Shown here: piece by piece, positions 27,885-37,056 of the stretch
How positions within the stretch are numbered: the stretch's first letter is position 1
Layout of the letters: the number at the start of each line of letters is the position of its first letter
Source of the DNA: Dysgonomonas sp. UBA7710
Lineage (GTDB): Bacteria; Bacteroidota; Bacteroidia; Bacteroidales; Dysgonomonadaceae
Direction: 5' to 3'
Assembly (NCBI RefSeq): GCF_002482385.1
Contig: NZ_DLFW01000022.1
Location: 62,001-126,000 of the forward strand
DNA: 64,000 nt
Program-made: the position numbers and the translations under genes
Notes under the pieces: model-generated
What the model saw: only the letters and a program-made list of their open reading frames with translations
Databases searched by the model: none
Told to the model about the DNA's origin: nothing

Positions 27885-29633
27885 ATGGATAACTATATAG
27901 TTTCAGCACGTAAGTACCGCCCTATGACCTTCAACTCGGTTGTCGGGCAACGCGCATTGACCACTACTCTCAAAAATGCGATTGCTTCAGGAAAACTGGC
28001 ACATGCCTATCTTTTCTGTGGCCCGCGTGGAGTAGGAAAAACAACCTGTGCCCGTATATTTGCTAAAACTATCAATTGTCTTTCACCCGCAGCTGACGGC
28101 GAAGCATGCAATCAATGCGAATCCTGTATTGCATTCAACGAACAGCGCTCTTTTAATATCCATGAACTCGATGCCGCATCCAACAACTCGGTGGACGATA
28201 TCCGTTCATTGATAGAGCAGGTGCGCATACCTCCCCAAATAGGAAAATACAAGGTATATATTATCGACGAGGTACACATGCTCTCACAAGCAGCTTTCAA
28301 TGCTTTCCTTAAAACATTGGAAGAACCTCCGCATCATGCTATCTTTATCCTTGCAACAACGGAGAAGCATAAAATCTTGCCTACTATTTTATCCCGCTGT
28401 CAGATATACGATTTTAGTCGTATTACAATAAAAGATACTGTCGAACATCTCCAGTATGTAGCGTCTCAGGAAAATGTACAGACTGAACCGGAAGCCTTGA
28501 ATGTACTTGCTCAAAAAGCCGATGGAGGAATGCGCGATGCATTATCTATTTTTGACCAGGTAGTTAGTTTCACCGGAGGAAATGTAACATACAAGGCGGT
28601 CATAGAAAATCTGAATGTACTGGATTATGAATACTATTTCAGACTTACCGACTGCATACTTGCCAATAATGTCGTGGATGGGCTGCTCATATTAAACGAG
28701 ATACTAAGCAAAGGATTTGATGGGAATAATGTCATCACAGGCATTGCGTCTCATTTCAGAGACCTACTCCTATGCAAAGACCCGAAAACCGCTGAATTGT
28801 TTGAGGTCGGTGCTTCTATCCGCGACAGATACATTGAGACCGCAAGGAAATGTAATAACGAATTTCTCTACAAGGCAATAGATATAGTAAACGAAAGTGA
28901 CCTCAATTACAGGCTAAGCCGGAATAAACGGTTACTCTCCGATCTGACCGTCATAAGGCTATGCCAACTATCTTCCCCTCAGACAGGATTGGAAGATCAA
29001 AAAAAAAAGCAGGTAATTGATCCCATATTTTCGAAGCAAGAAGCCAAACAGGCTCCTGCAACAAACCAGCCTGTAACGCTTCCCCAAAACAGCCGGCCTG
29101 CCACAGCTCCCGTAACAAGGAATATACCAAGCACGCCACAAGCAGCAGGTAATACAACAACCGCAAGCGCTCCAAAACCCATATATCCCGGTGAATTAGG
29201 AATCTCCATTTCAGCCTTTGGACAGAAAAAAGAAGTGGAGGCTAAAGTGGAAGAGAAGGTTGAATCCTTAAATGAACGGTTCAGCCCCCTGCAACTCATC
29301 AATGAATGGAAAACATTTGCCGAAGCCCTGACAGAAGAGCATCATCTGAAGAACACAATGCTCAATTGCTTGCCAAATCTCATAGAAAATACATTATTTG
29401 AGGTTGTAGTAAATAACCCTGTACAGGAACAGCGATTGCTGGAGCACAGAATGGATATTCTGGTGAAATTGAGAACACAACTTCGCAATACCCATATAAA
29501 AATGCAAGTCCGTATAAGTGAGGACAATGAAAAGAAGCTTGCCTTCACACCAGCAGAAAAATTCAATCTGATGATGGAAGAGAACGAAAGCCTCCGCCGG
29601 TTGAAAGACGAATTCGGTTTAGAGCTTTCATAA
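27885..29633 (+). CDS. dnaX: DNA polymerase III subunits gamma/tau
   Basis: 582 residues. YRPMTFNSVVGQ at the N terminus, Walker A GPRGVGKT (46-53), a four-Cys zinc site (Cys65, Cys75, Cys78, Cys81), Walker B IIDEVH (Asp128, Glu129), and sensor motifs (LATTEKHKILPTILSRC). A Pro/Thr/Ala-rich linker (about 385-440) leads to a tau-type C-terminal domain. It is the motor of the clamp loader at the replication fork. It ends 5 bases before the stop of the convergent zinc-ribbon gene. A shorter gamma form made by frameshifting cannot be judged from sequence; an A8 run near 29002 could allow slippage. Confidence 0.97.
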   Translation: MDNYIVSARKYRPMTFNSVVGQRALTTTLKNAIASGKLAHAYLFCGPRGVGKTTCARIFAKTINCLSPAADGEACNQCESCIAFNEQRSFNIHELDAASNNSVDDIRSLIEQVRIPPQIGKYKVYIIDEVHMLSQAAFNAFLKTLEEPPHHAIFILATTEKHKILPTILSRCQIYDFSRITIKDTVEHLQYVASQENVQTEPEALNVLAQKADGGMRDALSIFDQVVSFTGGNVTYKAVIENLNVLDYEYYFRLTDCILANNVVDGLLILNEILSKGFDGNNVITGIASHFRDLLLCKDPKTAELFEVGASIRDRYIETARKCNNEFLYKAIDIVNESDLNYRLSRNKRLLSDLTVIRLCQLSSPQTGLEDQKKKQVIDPIFSKQEAKQAPATNQPVTLPQNSRPATAPVTRNIPSTPQAAGNTTTASAPKPIYPGELGISISAFGQKKEVEAKVEEKVESLNERFSPLQLINEWKTFAEALTEEHHLKNTMLNCLPNLIENTLFEVVVNNPVQEQRLLEHRMDILVKLRTQLRNTHIKMQVRISEDNEKKLAFTPAEKFNLMMEENESLRRLKDEFGLELS

Positions 29634-29638
29634 AACGA

Positions 29639-30772
29639 TTACTTCCCTTTCATATATACCGACCGGATTCGTTTCTCCCCATCTAGTTCTATATTGAAGA
29701 TATGCTCTGAGCTTTGCTTCTTTTTTTTCCTGTCGGCAAATGTAGTTTCAACCTTTATAGGTAGCGTGGCAAAATAAATGCTTTTATTATCCTTAATAAT
29801 CTCCGGCAGATTAGGAGGTAATACATAAGATACGCTATTTATCTTCTTTACTTTAAAATCTGCCTTCAGGGAATCCGCAATCACTGTACTAAGTTGATTC
29901 TCCTTACCAAAAAATTTAAGCAACACAGATGCCGAATGCTTTTGTATATCTTTATTATTCCCCGACGAAAGGGCTTTAAAAAAGCCGGACAATACTTTCT
30001 CTACATCCTTCAACTCATCACCCTCAACAGCCTTTAGCTGAATCAGATAATCGAGTCTTCCTTCCGCCATATCCTGATATTCTCCCGTAAACCGTCCTAT
30101 TTTTACATTGTCGAGGTAAGCCTGGTAAGCATCCGCCGTATTCTGTTCCATTGCCTGAAGCCAACCTAACGAATCCACGACATGCTTTATTTGCCTTTCA
30201 TATGGGGTCTGCGGATGATCGGACAAGAAAGAAAAGAGAGCATCTATATTGCCTGATTTGCGAAGAGCCTCCCATTCTTCCCGTTCCTTCTCCCGTAGTT
30301 CCATTATTTTACTCTGAGCCTCTCCACTGTAACTTCCTTCGGGATAATGAACCAGATATTTGGAATAACTTAAAGGCGTATTTTCCTCAATGCATTTACT
30401 CCAATATGCAGATTCTGTCGCCTCCTCATCTTTGTTCTTCATAAAAAGACCTACTACACCTAGCAACAGCATAAATACTAACCCTACAGCAACAAAAATA
30501 AACAACGTCTTATTGCTTCTCGAAAGGGAAACCCTCTGCAAATTCTCCTCTATACTTTTATCTATTACCTTTTCTTCATAAGACGGATTCTCATTTTCTA
30601 TATCCGGATCAGCTTTCTCCTCTTCTCCGGACATCGGTTCTGAATCTCTTTTATTAGACAATAATTCCTCCGGATATGCATTTTGAGCAATTTCCTGACA
30701 GTCGCCACAAAAAGTTTCACCCTCGTTTGTGTTTTTTCCGCAAAGCGGACATCTGTTATCGTTATCAGCCAT
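29639..30772 (-). CDS. zinc-ribbon, single-span membrane protein of unknown function
   Basis: 377 residues. N-terminal zinc ribbon with Cys8, Cys11, Cys22 and Cys25 (CPLCGKN, CGDC), an acidic linker (about 30-75), one membrane helix (about 90-111), then a predicted extracytoplasmic part with helical repeats (about 115-235) and a beta-rich C-terminal domain (about 245-377) of NTF2/DUF4878-like size. No enzyme motif is seen. It is 20 bases downstream of the NamZ gene on the same strand, so the pair may be co-transcribed. Function unknown. Confidence 0.85.
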   Translation of the reverse strand: MADNDNRCPLCGKNTNEGETFCGDCQEIAQNAYPEELLSNKRDSEPMSGEEEKADPDIENENPSYEEKVIDKSIEENLQRVSLSRSNKTLFIFVAVGLVFMLLLGVVGLFMKNKDEEATESAYWSKCIEENTPLSYSKYLVHYPEGSYSGEAQSKIMELREKEREEWEALRKSGNIDALFSFLSDHPQTPYERQIKHVVDSLGWLQAMEQNTADAYQAYLDNVKIGRFTGEYQDMAEGRLDYLIQLKAVEGDELKDVEKVLSGFFKALSSGNNKDIQKHSASVLLKFFGKENQLSTVIADSLKADFKVKKINSVSYVLPPNLPEIIKDNKSIYFATLPIKVETTFADRKKKKQSSEHIFNIELDGEKRIRSVYMKGK

Positions 30773-30792
30773 ACTCTTATTTTATGATGTAG

Positions 30793-31956
30793 TTATTCAT
30801 CTGCATACAACAAATACTTTTCCCGCATTGTTCTGTACCTTGCAAGGTCTTTTTCCCATGTTTTATAAATATCCTCCGCCGACATACCCTTAACGATCTG
30901 CAATCTTAACACATTCGTCCCTGCCAGCAAATCCATAAATTTAGGATTTGTAAAAAATGCCGTGCCCTGCCCTGATTTTTTATAAAAGTCGATCAGGAAC
31001 TTCAAATCCAATCTCCGATGATGTTCATAATTTCTCAAATCGAGACCATAGCAGACCTTATTTACATTCAATGGGCTTTTATTCCCATCATTCGGCCGTG
31101 GAGTAAAAGAAAATTTTCCATATTTCGGATCAGGAGCTCCCACCACTTGAAAAGGAAAATCAGTGCCACGCCCGACACTTACATTTGTAGCTTCAAAAAA
31201 ACAGAGAGACGGATATAAACCTATTGCCCAGGCATTTGGCAGATTAGGCGATGGCTTTACGGGAAGAATATACGAAAATCCATGTTTCCACCCCGTCATT
31301 GTAATCACTTTCAGATCAGATTTTGTCCCACCTTTCAGCCAGCCTTCACCGTTTATCATCCGGGCTAATTCTCCCACTGTGAGTCCATGCAATACCGGAA
31401 TCGGATGCATACCCACGAATGACTTATATTTTAAGTCTAAAACAGGCCCGTCGATATAGTCATTCGGATTGGGACGATCCAGAATAATACACTCTTTCCC
31501 GTTCTCGGCACATGCTTCCATCACATAGTGCATCGTACTGATATATGTATAAAAACGTGCTCCAACATCCTGTATGTCGAAAATAAGTATATCCGTATCT
31601 TTCAACTGGTCTGCCGTCGGTTTATAATTTTTTCCATATAGGGAGATGACAGGGGTTCCGGTCTTAGCATCTTTACCGTCCACAATCTTTTCCCCCGCAT
31701 CTGCATTTCCCCGGAAACCATGTTCGGGAGCAAAGATCTTGGTTATACGTATCTTGTGAGATAAAAGTGTATCTAACAGATGTGTTCCGTTAGATAATAC
31801 TGAAGTTTGATTAACTATTAAAGCAATTTTTTTATCTTTGATAGCAGGTAATAAAACATCAATTCTGTCCGCACCTAATGACAGTGTTTGAGTAAAAACC
31901 GTTATATTTGAAGTGAGACTTATGAGGGTAAGGAAAAATATATAAAACTTTTTCAT
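30793..31956 (-). CDS. namZ: NamZ-type exo-beta-N-acetylmuramidase (DUF1343, GH171)
   Basis: 387 residues. Signal peptide about 1-22. DUF1343 hallmarks run through the whole protein: IALIVNQTSVLSNG, KIFAPEHGFRGNADAGE, FDIQDVGARFYTYISTMHY and the RPNPN, HGLTVGELA and GLYPSLCFFE segments. Family knowledge: NamZ removes N-acetylmuramic acid from the non-reducing ends of peptidoglycan chains in the periplasm for recycling. The length is normal for the family. Confidence 0.9.
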   Translation of the reverse strand: MKKFYIFFLTLISLTSNITVFTQTLSLGADRIDVLLPAIKDKKIALIVNQTSVLSNGTHLLDTLLSHKIRITKIFAPEHGFRGNADAGEKIVDGKDAKTGTPVISLYGKNYKPTADQLKDTDILIFDIQDVGARFYTYISTMHYVMEACAENGKECIILDRPNPNDYIDGPVLDLKYKSFVGMHPIPVLHGLTVGELARMINGEGWLKGGTKSDLKVITMTGWKHGFSYILPVKPSPNLPNAWAIGLYPSLCFFEATNVSVGRGTDFPFQVVGAPDPKYGKFSFTPRPNDGNKSPLNVNKVCYGLDLRNYEHHRRLDLKFLIDFYKKSGQGTAFFTNPKFMDLLAGTNVLRLQIVKGMSAEDIYKTWEKDLARYRTMREKYLLYADE

Positions 31957-32032
31957 TTATCTGACTGTTTTTTAAAGTGAAAAGCCGTTTTACAAACTTA
32001 CTTATTTTTATACGAAAAAGACCTGATGCAGT

Positions 32033-32569
32033 ATGAATACATTAGCTATAATCGAAAAATATTATATAAAAGACTCGGAACTGTACAATATCCTGGTACA
32101 ACACAGTACCGATGTTACCAACAAGGCTTTATCCATAGCGGCAAATCATCCGGAGCTGAATATCGACAGTAAGTTTGTAAGTGAGGCAGGCATGCTTCAC
32201 GACATCGGCATCTTTATGACAAATGCGCCGTCTATAAAGTGCTTCGGAATAGAACCTTATCTAGCACACGGATATCTCGGGCGTGAAATTGTAGAAAAGT
32301 CGGGCTATCCCCTGCATGCGCTTGTTTGTGAAAGACATACCGGTACAGGATTGTCTCTTGAGGAAATTATAGAGAACAAACTTCCTCTGCCTCACCGAGA
32401 TATGCGTCCCGTGAGCATTGAAGAGAAATTGATATGTTTTGCGGATTGTTTCTTCTCTAAAACCCGCTTGGGAGAAGAACGTCCGATAGAAAAAGTGCGG
32501 CAAAGCCTGTCCAAGTTCGGTGAAGCCTCTGTCCGGCAATTCGACAGATGGTGCGCCATATTCCTCTGA
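32033..32569 (+). CDS. HD-domain phosphohydrolase (HDIG type)
   Basis: 178 residues. An HD domain with His24 (LVQHS), the doublet His56-Asp57 in MLHDIGIF, and a later His in CERHTG. This is the metal-binding set of HD hydrolases acting on nucleotides or phosphate esters. Cytoplasmic. Similar small HD proteins are common in Bacteroidota; the substrate is unknown. It lies divergent to namZ. Confidence 0.85.
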   Translation: MNTLAIIEKYYIKDSELYNILVQHSTDVTNKALSIAANHPELNIDSKFVSEAGMLHDIGIFMTNAPSIKCFGIEPYLAHGYLGREIVEKSGYPLHALVCERHTGTGLSLEEIIENKLPLPHRDMRPVSIEEKLICFADCFFSKTRLGEERPIEKVRQSLSKFGEASVRQFDRWCAIFL

Positions 32570-32609
32570 CAAGAAGCAATAACTACCCTCCCTTCTTTCA
32601 AAAATTCGT

Positions 32610-32617
32610 ATCTTTGC
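32610..32617 (+). promoter_or_regulatory. -7 box for the barrel protein gene
   Basis: TATCTTTG, an exact TAnnTTTG, 38 bases before the start of the outer-membrane barrel gene. The -33 element is not clear. Confidence 0.5.
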
Positions 32618-32654
32618 TTACGAAACTAATTAATAATACACAAATAGAATGCCT

Positions 32655-33152
32655 ATGAAGAAAATTCTAATTATCTTAACTATTTGTTTCTCTGCAATAA
32701 TTACGGCTTCATCTCAAGACCAGACCGGAAAACTCTCATTCGCAGGAAATCTAAATTATGGCTCGGAAGTAGAATCATTAGGAATAGGCCTGCGGGCGCA
32801 ATATGGTTTTACCAGCCATCTGAGAGGAACCGCCGAGTATAAATACTATATAGACAGGCATAACCTTAGCGCATTCGGAATCAATGCTGACGGACATTAT
32901 GTCTTCGGCGTCTCGGAAACAGTGTCATTATATCCTCTTGCCGGATTGAATTTAACCCGCTGGACATACGATCCGGGCAGGTCTAATTTCGATGGTCCTA
33001 AATATTCAAATGACCGTATAGGGCTGAATTTAGGTCTCGGAGGACAGGTTTCCCTGACTGACAATACATTTATCCAGATTGAAGCGAAAGAGGCTTTCAT
33101 AAAAAACTATTCACAGTTCGTTGTATCTGTTGGCTTCATGTATCAGTTTTGA
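32655..33152 (+). CDS. outer-membrane beta-barrel protein
   Basis: 165 residues from the second ATG; the first (32649) adds only two residues. Signal peptide about 1-20 (ITASSQ), then alternating hydrophobic strands (GLRAQYGFTSHLRGTAEYKYY, NADGHYVFGVSETVSLYPLAG) and the terminal aromatic (VGFMYQF) of an eight-strand-type porin-like barrel. Function unknown. It has its own promoter and a terminator at 33176-33208. Confidence 0.85.
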   Translation: MKKILIILTICFSAIITASSQDQTGKLSFAGNLNYGSEVESLGIGLRAQYGFTSHLRGTAEYKYYIDRHNLSAFGINADGHYVFGVSETVSLYPLAGLNLTRWTYDPGRSNFDGPKYSNDRIGLNLGLGGQVSLTDNTFIQIEAKEAFIKNYSQFVVSVGFMYQF

Positions 33153-33175
33153 CCAAATCAAAAATGGCTAATTAT

Positions 33176-33208
33176 AAAGGGTAATCTCAGCAAGATTATC
33201 CTTTTTTA
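33176..33208 (+). terminator. rho-independent terminator
   Basis: AAAGGGTAATCT pairs with AGATTATCCTTT followed by T6, 23 bases after the barrel gene. Confidence 0.8.
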
Positions 33209-33291
33209 TATCGATCTACAAACAATTGTCATTTAGGCATTGTTATCTTAATATCAGCACCTGCAATTGAAATCTTTATATTATTATTTTT

Positions 33292-33756
33292 ATGATCAGA
33301 TCAATCATAGCCATAATCGCAAGCTGTTTCCTTTCCTCTGCATGCTCTTTCCCTACAAAGAAAGACAGCCTGGAAGCCGGTATCGATAAACCGGCAGAGA
33401 ACATAGAAAACAGTCCGGCAATGATTCCATCCAATGATGGGATTATCCGCCTGAGTGTAATCAACGGAAAAGGTAAAATAGCGATACAGAAGAAAAAGAA
33501 GCAGGTCATTTATGTCGAATTCGAATCCAAAGGCTATAAAAAGATTACCGCCCTGCTATATTCTACAGACTCGCTTGCGAATATTAGATTCTCGCAAATA
33601 ACACTTCCTGACGGTAGCATGGATGGTCCTTTCGACCGGAGTCTGAGCTACGGCATACCTTCCGATGGAATATGCAAACTATCTATCCATGAAAATATGA
33701 TGGCGGGCGATCCTTGGGGCGGCATTATGGAAGTGGAGGTATCACTCACTAAATAG
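33292..33756 (+). CDS. small lipoprotein of unknown function
   Basis: 154 residues. Lipobox SSAC (Cys18), then a charged tether and a beta-rich domain (about 45-154) with a basic patch (IQKKKKQVIYVEF). I do not recognise the family. It stands alone between two terminator-like spacers. Confidence 0.8.
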   Translation: MIRSIIAIIASCFLSSACSFPTKKDSLEAGIDKPAENIENSPAMIPSNDGIIRLSVINGKGKIAIQKKKKQVIYVEFESKGYKKITALLYSTDSLANIRFSQITLPDGSMDGPFDRSLSYGIPSDGICKLSIHENMMAGDPWGGIMEVEVSLTK

Positions 33757-33822
33757 GCTGTGACCCACTGAATAAAAAAGCCACTCTTCCGAATGACTCT
33801 CCCTATTATATCGTATCTTCTG

Positions 33823-34188
33823 TCATCTGACAACTATCTTCTGTGCTACTTTTCCCGCCTTTATTATATAAAGCCCTTTGGGTAATTCGAGAGGGCAGGT
33901 TCCAATACATGTCTTCAGGTTGACACTGGTAACTTTTACCCCCAAAATACTGTATACCTCAAGATAGCCCGATGTAGGAACATTCTCTAACGGAATCCTG
34001 ACAGTACCACCATTCACTTCAACAATCAGATTCATTGTTTTATCTGTAGTCTGCTGAGGCTCGGATGCAAAAATGTTTGACGGAAAATCCATTTCTCCCG
34101 CATTTGTAGAGAAAATGGCCCCACCAAACAATATAAGGAATAGTATGTTTCTCAAATTTACCATGTATCTATTATTCCTAATATTCAC
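33823..34188 (-). CDS. short secreted protein consisting mainly of a type IX sorting domain
   Basis: 121 residues. Signal or anchor segment (about 10-30), a short low-complexity stretch, then a C-terminal domain of about 70 residues. That domain has the pattern of T9SS type A sorting signals: LEVYSILGVKVTSV and GLYIIKAGKVAQKIVVR at the very end. Family knowledge: this domain directs cargo through the type IX secretion system and is cut off. Here almost no cargo is left, so the protein may be a remnant, a tiny surface protein or a decoy. Confidence 0.75.
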   Translation of the reverse strand: MNIRNNRYMVNLRNILFLILFGGAIFSTNAGEMDFPSNIFASEPQQTTDKTMNLIVEVNGGTVRIPLENVPTSGYLEVYSILGVKVTSVNLKTCIGTCPLELPKGLYIIKAGKVAQKIVVR

Positions 34189-34244
34189 AAATATAGGTAT
34201 TAAACCTTATAAAAGAATAAAAAGAGTAAAAAAAATAAGAGCTT

Positions 34245-35159
34245 TCACAATTTTTCACGAAGTCCTTCGTTAGCTAGTACAGTGTTCGGAAATACCACCC
34301 TGGCTTCTTCCAGTAAAATATTATTATCGGGATACCGTGCCGAAAAATGGCCTAGCATCAATTTCTTCACATTAGCCATCTTTGCTATTTGCGCGGCTTG
34401 CCGGGCTGTCGAATGGCCTGTTTCTTTAGCGCGGGGCTTATCCGTATCAGCGAATGTCGCTTCATGGTATAGCAGATCCACGCCTTCTACAAGGGGGATA
34501 ATCTTCTCACTATAAGCCGTATCGGAGCAGTAAGCATAGGAACGCGGAGGTTCCGCCAGAATTGTCAGTCTTTCATGAGGCACAACTTTACCTTCTTCCG
34601 TAACAAAATCAGCTCCCTTTTTTATTTTTGCCAACTCCCTTATCGGTATATTGTAAAATTTAATCATATCTGGTAGCAGATGCGCCTCTTTCTGCTTCTC
34701 CTGAAAAAGGAATCCGGCACAAGGCACCCTGTGCACGAGCGGTATCGTCTTCACAGAAACAGACCTGTCTTCGTAGATTATTTCACTTACTTTCGGATTG
34801 AACACCTCTATTTTGACCTCGAACGGGTTGTCCTTACAGAAAAAGTCGATTTCAGGGCGAAGTGTATTTTCAAGTCCGGCAACAGTATGTATAACAAGAG
34901 CGCCTGTCCGTCCCAGAAGCCCCAATGTAGATATTAATCCGATCAGACCAAAACAATGATCTCCGTGCAGATGTGAGATAAATATATGATTAAGACGACC
35001 AAAACGCAGCTTGCTACGTCTAAATTGCAGCTGGGTTCCCTCTCCGCAATCTATCATAAATAATTTTTCCCTGATATTCAATACCTGAGAAGAAGGATTG
35101 TGTAAGGTTGTAGGTGTGGCCGAGCCACAACCTAATATATCGAGTTCAAATTTTTCCAT
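34245..35159 (-). CDS. rnz: ribonuclease Z
   Basis: 304 residues. Metallo-beta-lactamase fold with the zinc motif SHLHGDH (His63, His65, Asp67, His68), the N-terminal LGCGSATPT and GEGTQLQ motifs, YCSDTAY and LGHFSARY. It trims the 3' ends of tRNA precursors, fitting a genome where the tRNA seen here does not encode CCA. It is followed in the same direction of reading by nothing; queE lies just upstream with a 5-base gap. Confidence 0.96.
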   Translation of the reverse strand: MEKFELDILGCGSATPTTLHNPSSQVLNIREKLFMIDCGEGTQLQFRRSKLRFGRLNHIFISHLHGDHCFGLIGLISTLGLLGRTGALVIHTVAGLENTLRPEIDFFCKDNPFEVKIEVFNPKVSEIIYEDRSVSVKTIPLVHRVPCAGFLFQEKQKEAHLLPDMIKFYNIPIRELAKIKKGADFVTEEGKVVPHERLTILAEPPRSYAYCSDTAYSEKIIPLVEGVDLLYHEATFADTDKPRAKETGHSTARQAAQIAKMANVKKLMLGHFSARYPDNNILLEEARVVFPNTVLANEGLREKL

Positions 35160-35164
35160 TCCTA

Positions 35165-35746
35165 CTATTCAATATGTATCAGTTTGTGCGTTTGCAGACT
35201 GAGCCGCCATTGAGGATGTTGTTTTATGAGATCCACGCAATAGGCGACATTTTCCGCATTGATTTTATCCGCATCAAAGACCGGACTCAAAAAGTAATTA
35301 TCGGCTTGTGGAAATATCGAAATATCCGGCACCGGATCTCCGGCCTGTATAGGCATACGGATCTCATGGACAAAAGGAATCCGGTTCTTTATTGTTTCAT
35401 AGTCCTGCTTAGGGCTACAGGTGATATAATCTATCAATGAAGGCACCCTTCGCGTACCGTTTGTCTCTATTGCCTGCTTATATCCGTGTTCGCGAAAAAC
35501 AGCCAAATGTTCATCCTTTAACTGGATTGTAGGTTCGCCACCGGTCCATATTATCCACTTGCATGGATAGACACTGATAGCTTCCAGTATTTCGTCCACA
35601 CTCATTTCGTCACCATCGGCAAAATCCGTATCGCAAAAACTACAAGCCAGATTGCACTTTGTGAGCCTGATAAATACAGACGCTTCACCCGTACGCCCCC
35701 CTTCACCTTGCAGCGAATAGAAAATCTCATTCACTATCAGCTTCAT
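35165..35746 (-). CDS. queE: 7-carboxy-7-deazaguanine synthase
   Basis: 193 residues. A compact radical-SAM enzyme with CNLACSFC (Cys31, Cys35, Cys38) for the 4Fe-4S cluster, the N-terminal SLQGEGG that binds substrate, and WTGGEPT. It makes 7-carboxy-7-deazaguanine in queuosine synthesis. Its start overlaps the end of queD by 20 bases, so the two are translationally coupled. Confidence 0.95.
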   Translation of the reverse strand: MKLIVNEIFYSLQGEGGRTGEASVFIRLTKCNLACSFCDTDFADGDEMSVDEILEAISVYPCKWIIWTGGEPTIQLKDEHLAVFREHGYKQAIETNGTRRVPSLIDYITCSPKQDYETIKNRIPFVHEIRMPIQAGDPVPDISIFPQADNYFLSPVFDADKINAENVAYCVDLIKQHPQWRLSLQTHKLIHIE

Positions 35747-36089
35747 AGATGGCTGTTGTTTTAGGGGTTTCTGATACTTCTACCGCATACAGTTCGGGGA
35801 TATCCTTTTTGAAAATATCATACAGGTATTTCGCCATATTCTCGGCCGTCGGATTGAATGGCAATATATCATTCAGATGCCTGTGATCGAGTGTATCATC
35901 AATATACCGTTTCACACTATCAAGTTCCCTGTAATCTTTAATAAAACCTACATTGTCTAATCCTTTTGCCCGCAGATGTACAGTAATTACGTAATTGTGC
36001 CCGTGCAGCCGTGAACAAGGATGTCCGGCAGGCAATCCACCGAGTATATGTGAAGCGGAAAACGAAAATTGTTTACTTATTTTATACAT
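35727..36089 (-). CDS. queD: 6-carboxytetrahydropterin synthase
   Basis: 120 residues. PTPS fold with zinc ligands His14 (SASHILG), His29 and His31 (LHGHNY), and the catalytic Cys25 in HPCSRLHGH. It produces the QueE substrate in the queuosine pathway. Normal length. First gene of a queD-queE-rnz run. Confidence 0.95.
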   Translation of the reverse strand: MYKISKQFSFSASHILGGLPAGHPCSRLHGHNYVITVHLRAKGLDNVGFIKDYRELDSVKRYIDDTLDHRHLNDILPFNPTAENMAKYLYDIFKKDIPELYAVEVSETPKTTAIYEADSE

Positions 36090-37056
36090 AATTATTTTAA
36101 GGTCCCAGACCTATTTATCACTTTTTTATCTGCAACAACAACCAATTATGATTAATAATGTTGTGTGCAATACTTTCTTTTACTTATTCCAATCCGGATA
36201 ATATATTCTTTTGTTAAAAGCTGACAAAGTTGACACTTTTTTAGCTATTTCTGTATTATCTTTTTCAGCTGATAACTTTTGTCCTTCAGCTCTGTGAAAT
36301 AGCAATAGCCGGAATTTTTCTATTTCTATTTTCAACCTTTCATTCTGGCTCCGCCGATTTCTAATTCGACTCTAAAAGGTAACAAAGGTAACACATTTTA
36401 CAGTTAACAACAAAGTCTTCTTCCGGCTTATTATCAGTCACTTTTAATTTCTCATACATAGATAATAGTCTAAGAAAAGGCAATAAGTCATTTTTATATT
36501 TCTTCCTTGCAACTAATTTCACTTCTTTTAACCCTCTATAGTTAAAAAGTAACAGCATTCTCAGTTAACAACTTGTATCTTGTGTCTTGTCTACTCGTAT
36601 CTCATATAACTTTCAACTTACTACTTATTAAAAGGTAACAAAGGTAACACTTTTTCTACCTATTACTTTTTACCCTCTTTGTAGCCTCCCCTTGGGGAGG
36701 TTGGAGGGGCCAATCAATACTTCAAAAAACTATTAGCTAATAGCTACACATATAGATAAAATTTCCAAACACTGATTCATATTAAAAAAAGTTAAAAATA
36801 CTCCTTATTTATATCCTTGTCAGGGAAATTCAAAAAAACTACAAAATCGGGCCGTATTCTTGTATAAAATATAGTTTATTATGCAGTTGTCAGGACATGG
36901 CTTTATCAAAAGATTCTAAGAGGTATTTGTAAAGTTATCCTTGTTTAATTTAGTGCATAAAATAAATGAGCAGGATAAAGTTACACAGTTTCCATACCTC
37001 TTTTTCAAACTATAATGCTGATTGGGGAACTATCGGCTAATATAATAACACGCTTT
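36090..37056. other. 967-base non-coding region with dispersed repeats
   Basis: No convincing gene. A 65-codon minus-strand frame (36361-36558) has part of its end inside a repeat and is probably chance. The region contains AAAAGGTAACAAAGGTAACA at 36374-36393, the 87-bp repeat at 36562-36648, a TGACAAAGTTGACACTTTTT-type word near 36222, and a palindromic GCCTCCCCTTGGGGAGG near 36687. It looks like an accumulation site for repeats or the relic of a mobile element. Confidence 0.6.
36562..36648 (+). repeat. 87-bp dispersed repeat, copy A (inverted relative to copy B)
   Basis: Runs from CAGTTAACAACTTGTATC to AAGGTAACAAAGGTAAC. It is the reverse complement of 62947-63033 with a single mismatch (T/C near 36580). 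The copies flank a 26-kb stretch that includes the provirus; copy B lies 44 bases upstream of the first viral gene. Confidence 0.9.

Noticed and set aside
33648..33833. 61-codon minus-strand frame next to the sorting-domain gene
   Set aside because: Antisense of the small lipoprotein gene, without features of its own.
36361..36558. 65-codon minus-strand frame in the repeat-rich spacer
   Set aside because: Its end is made of the AAGGTAACAAAGGTAAC repeat word; probably chance.
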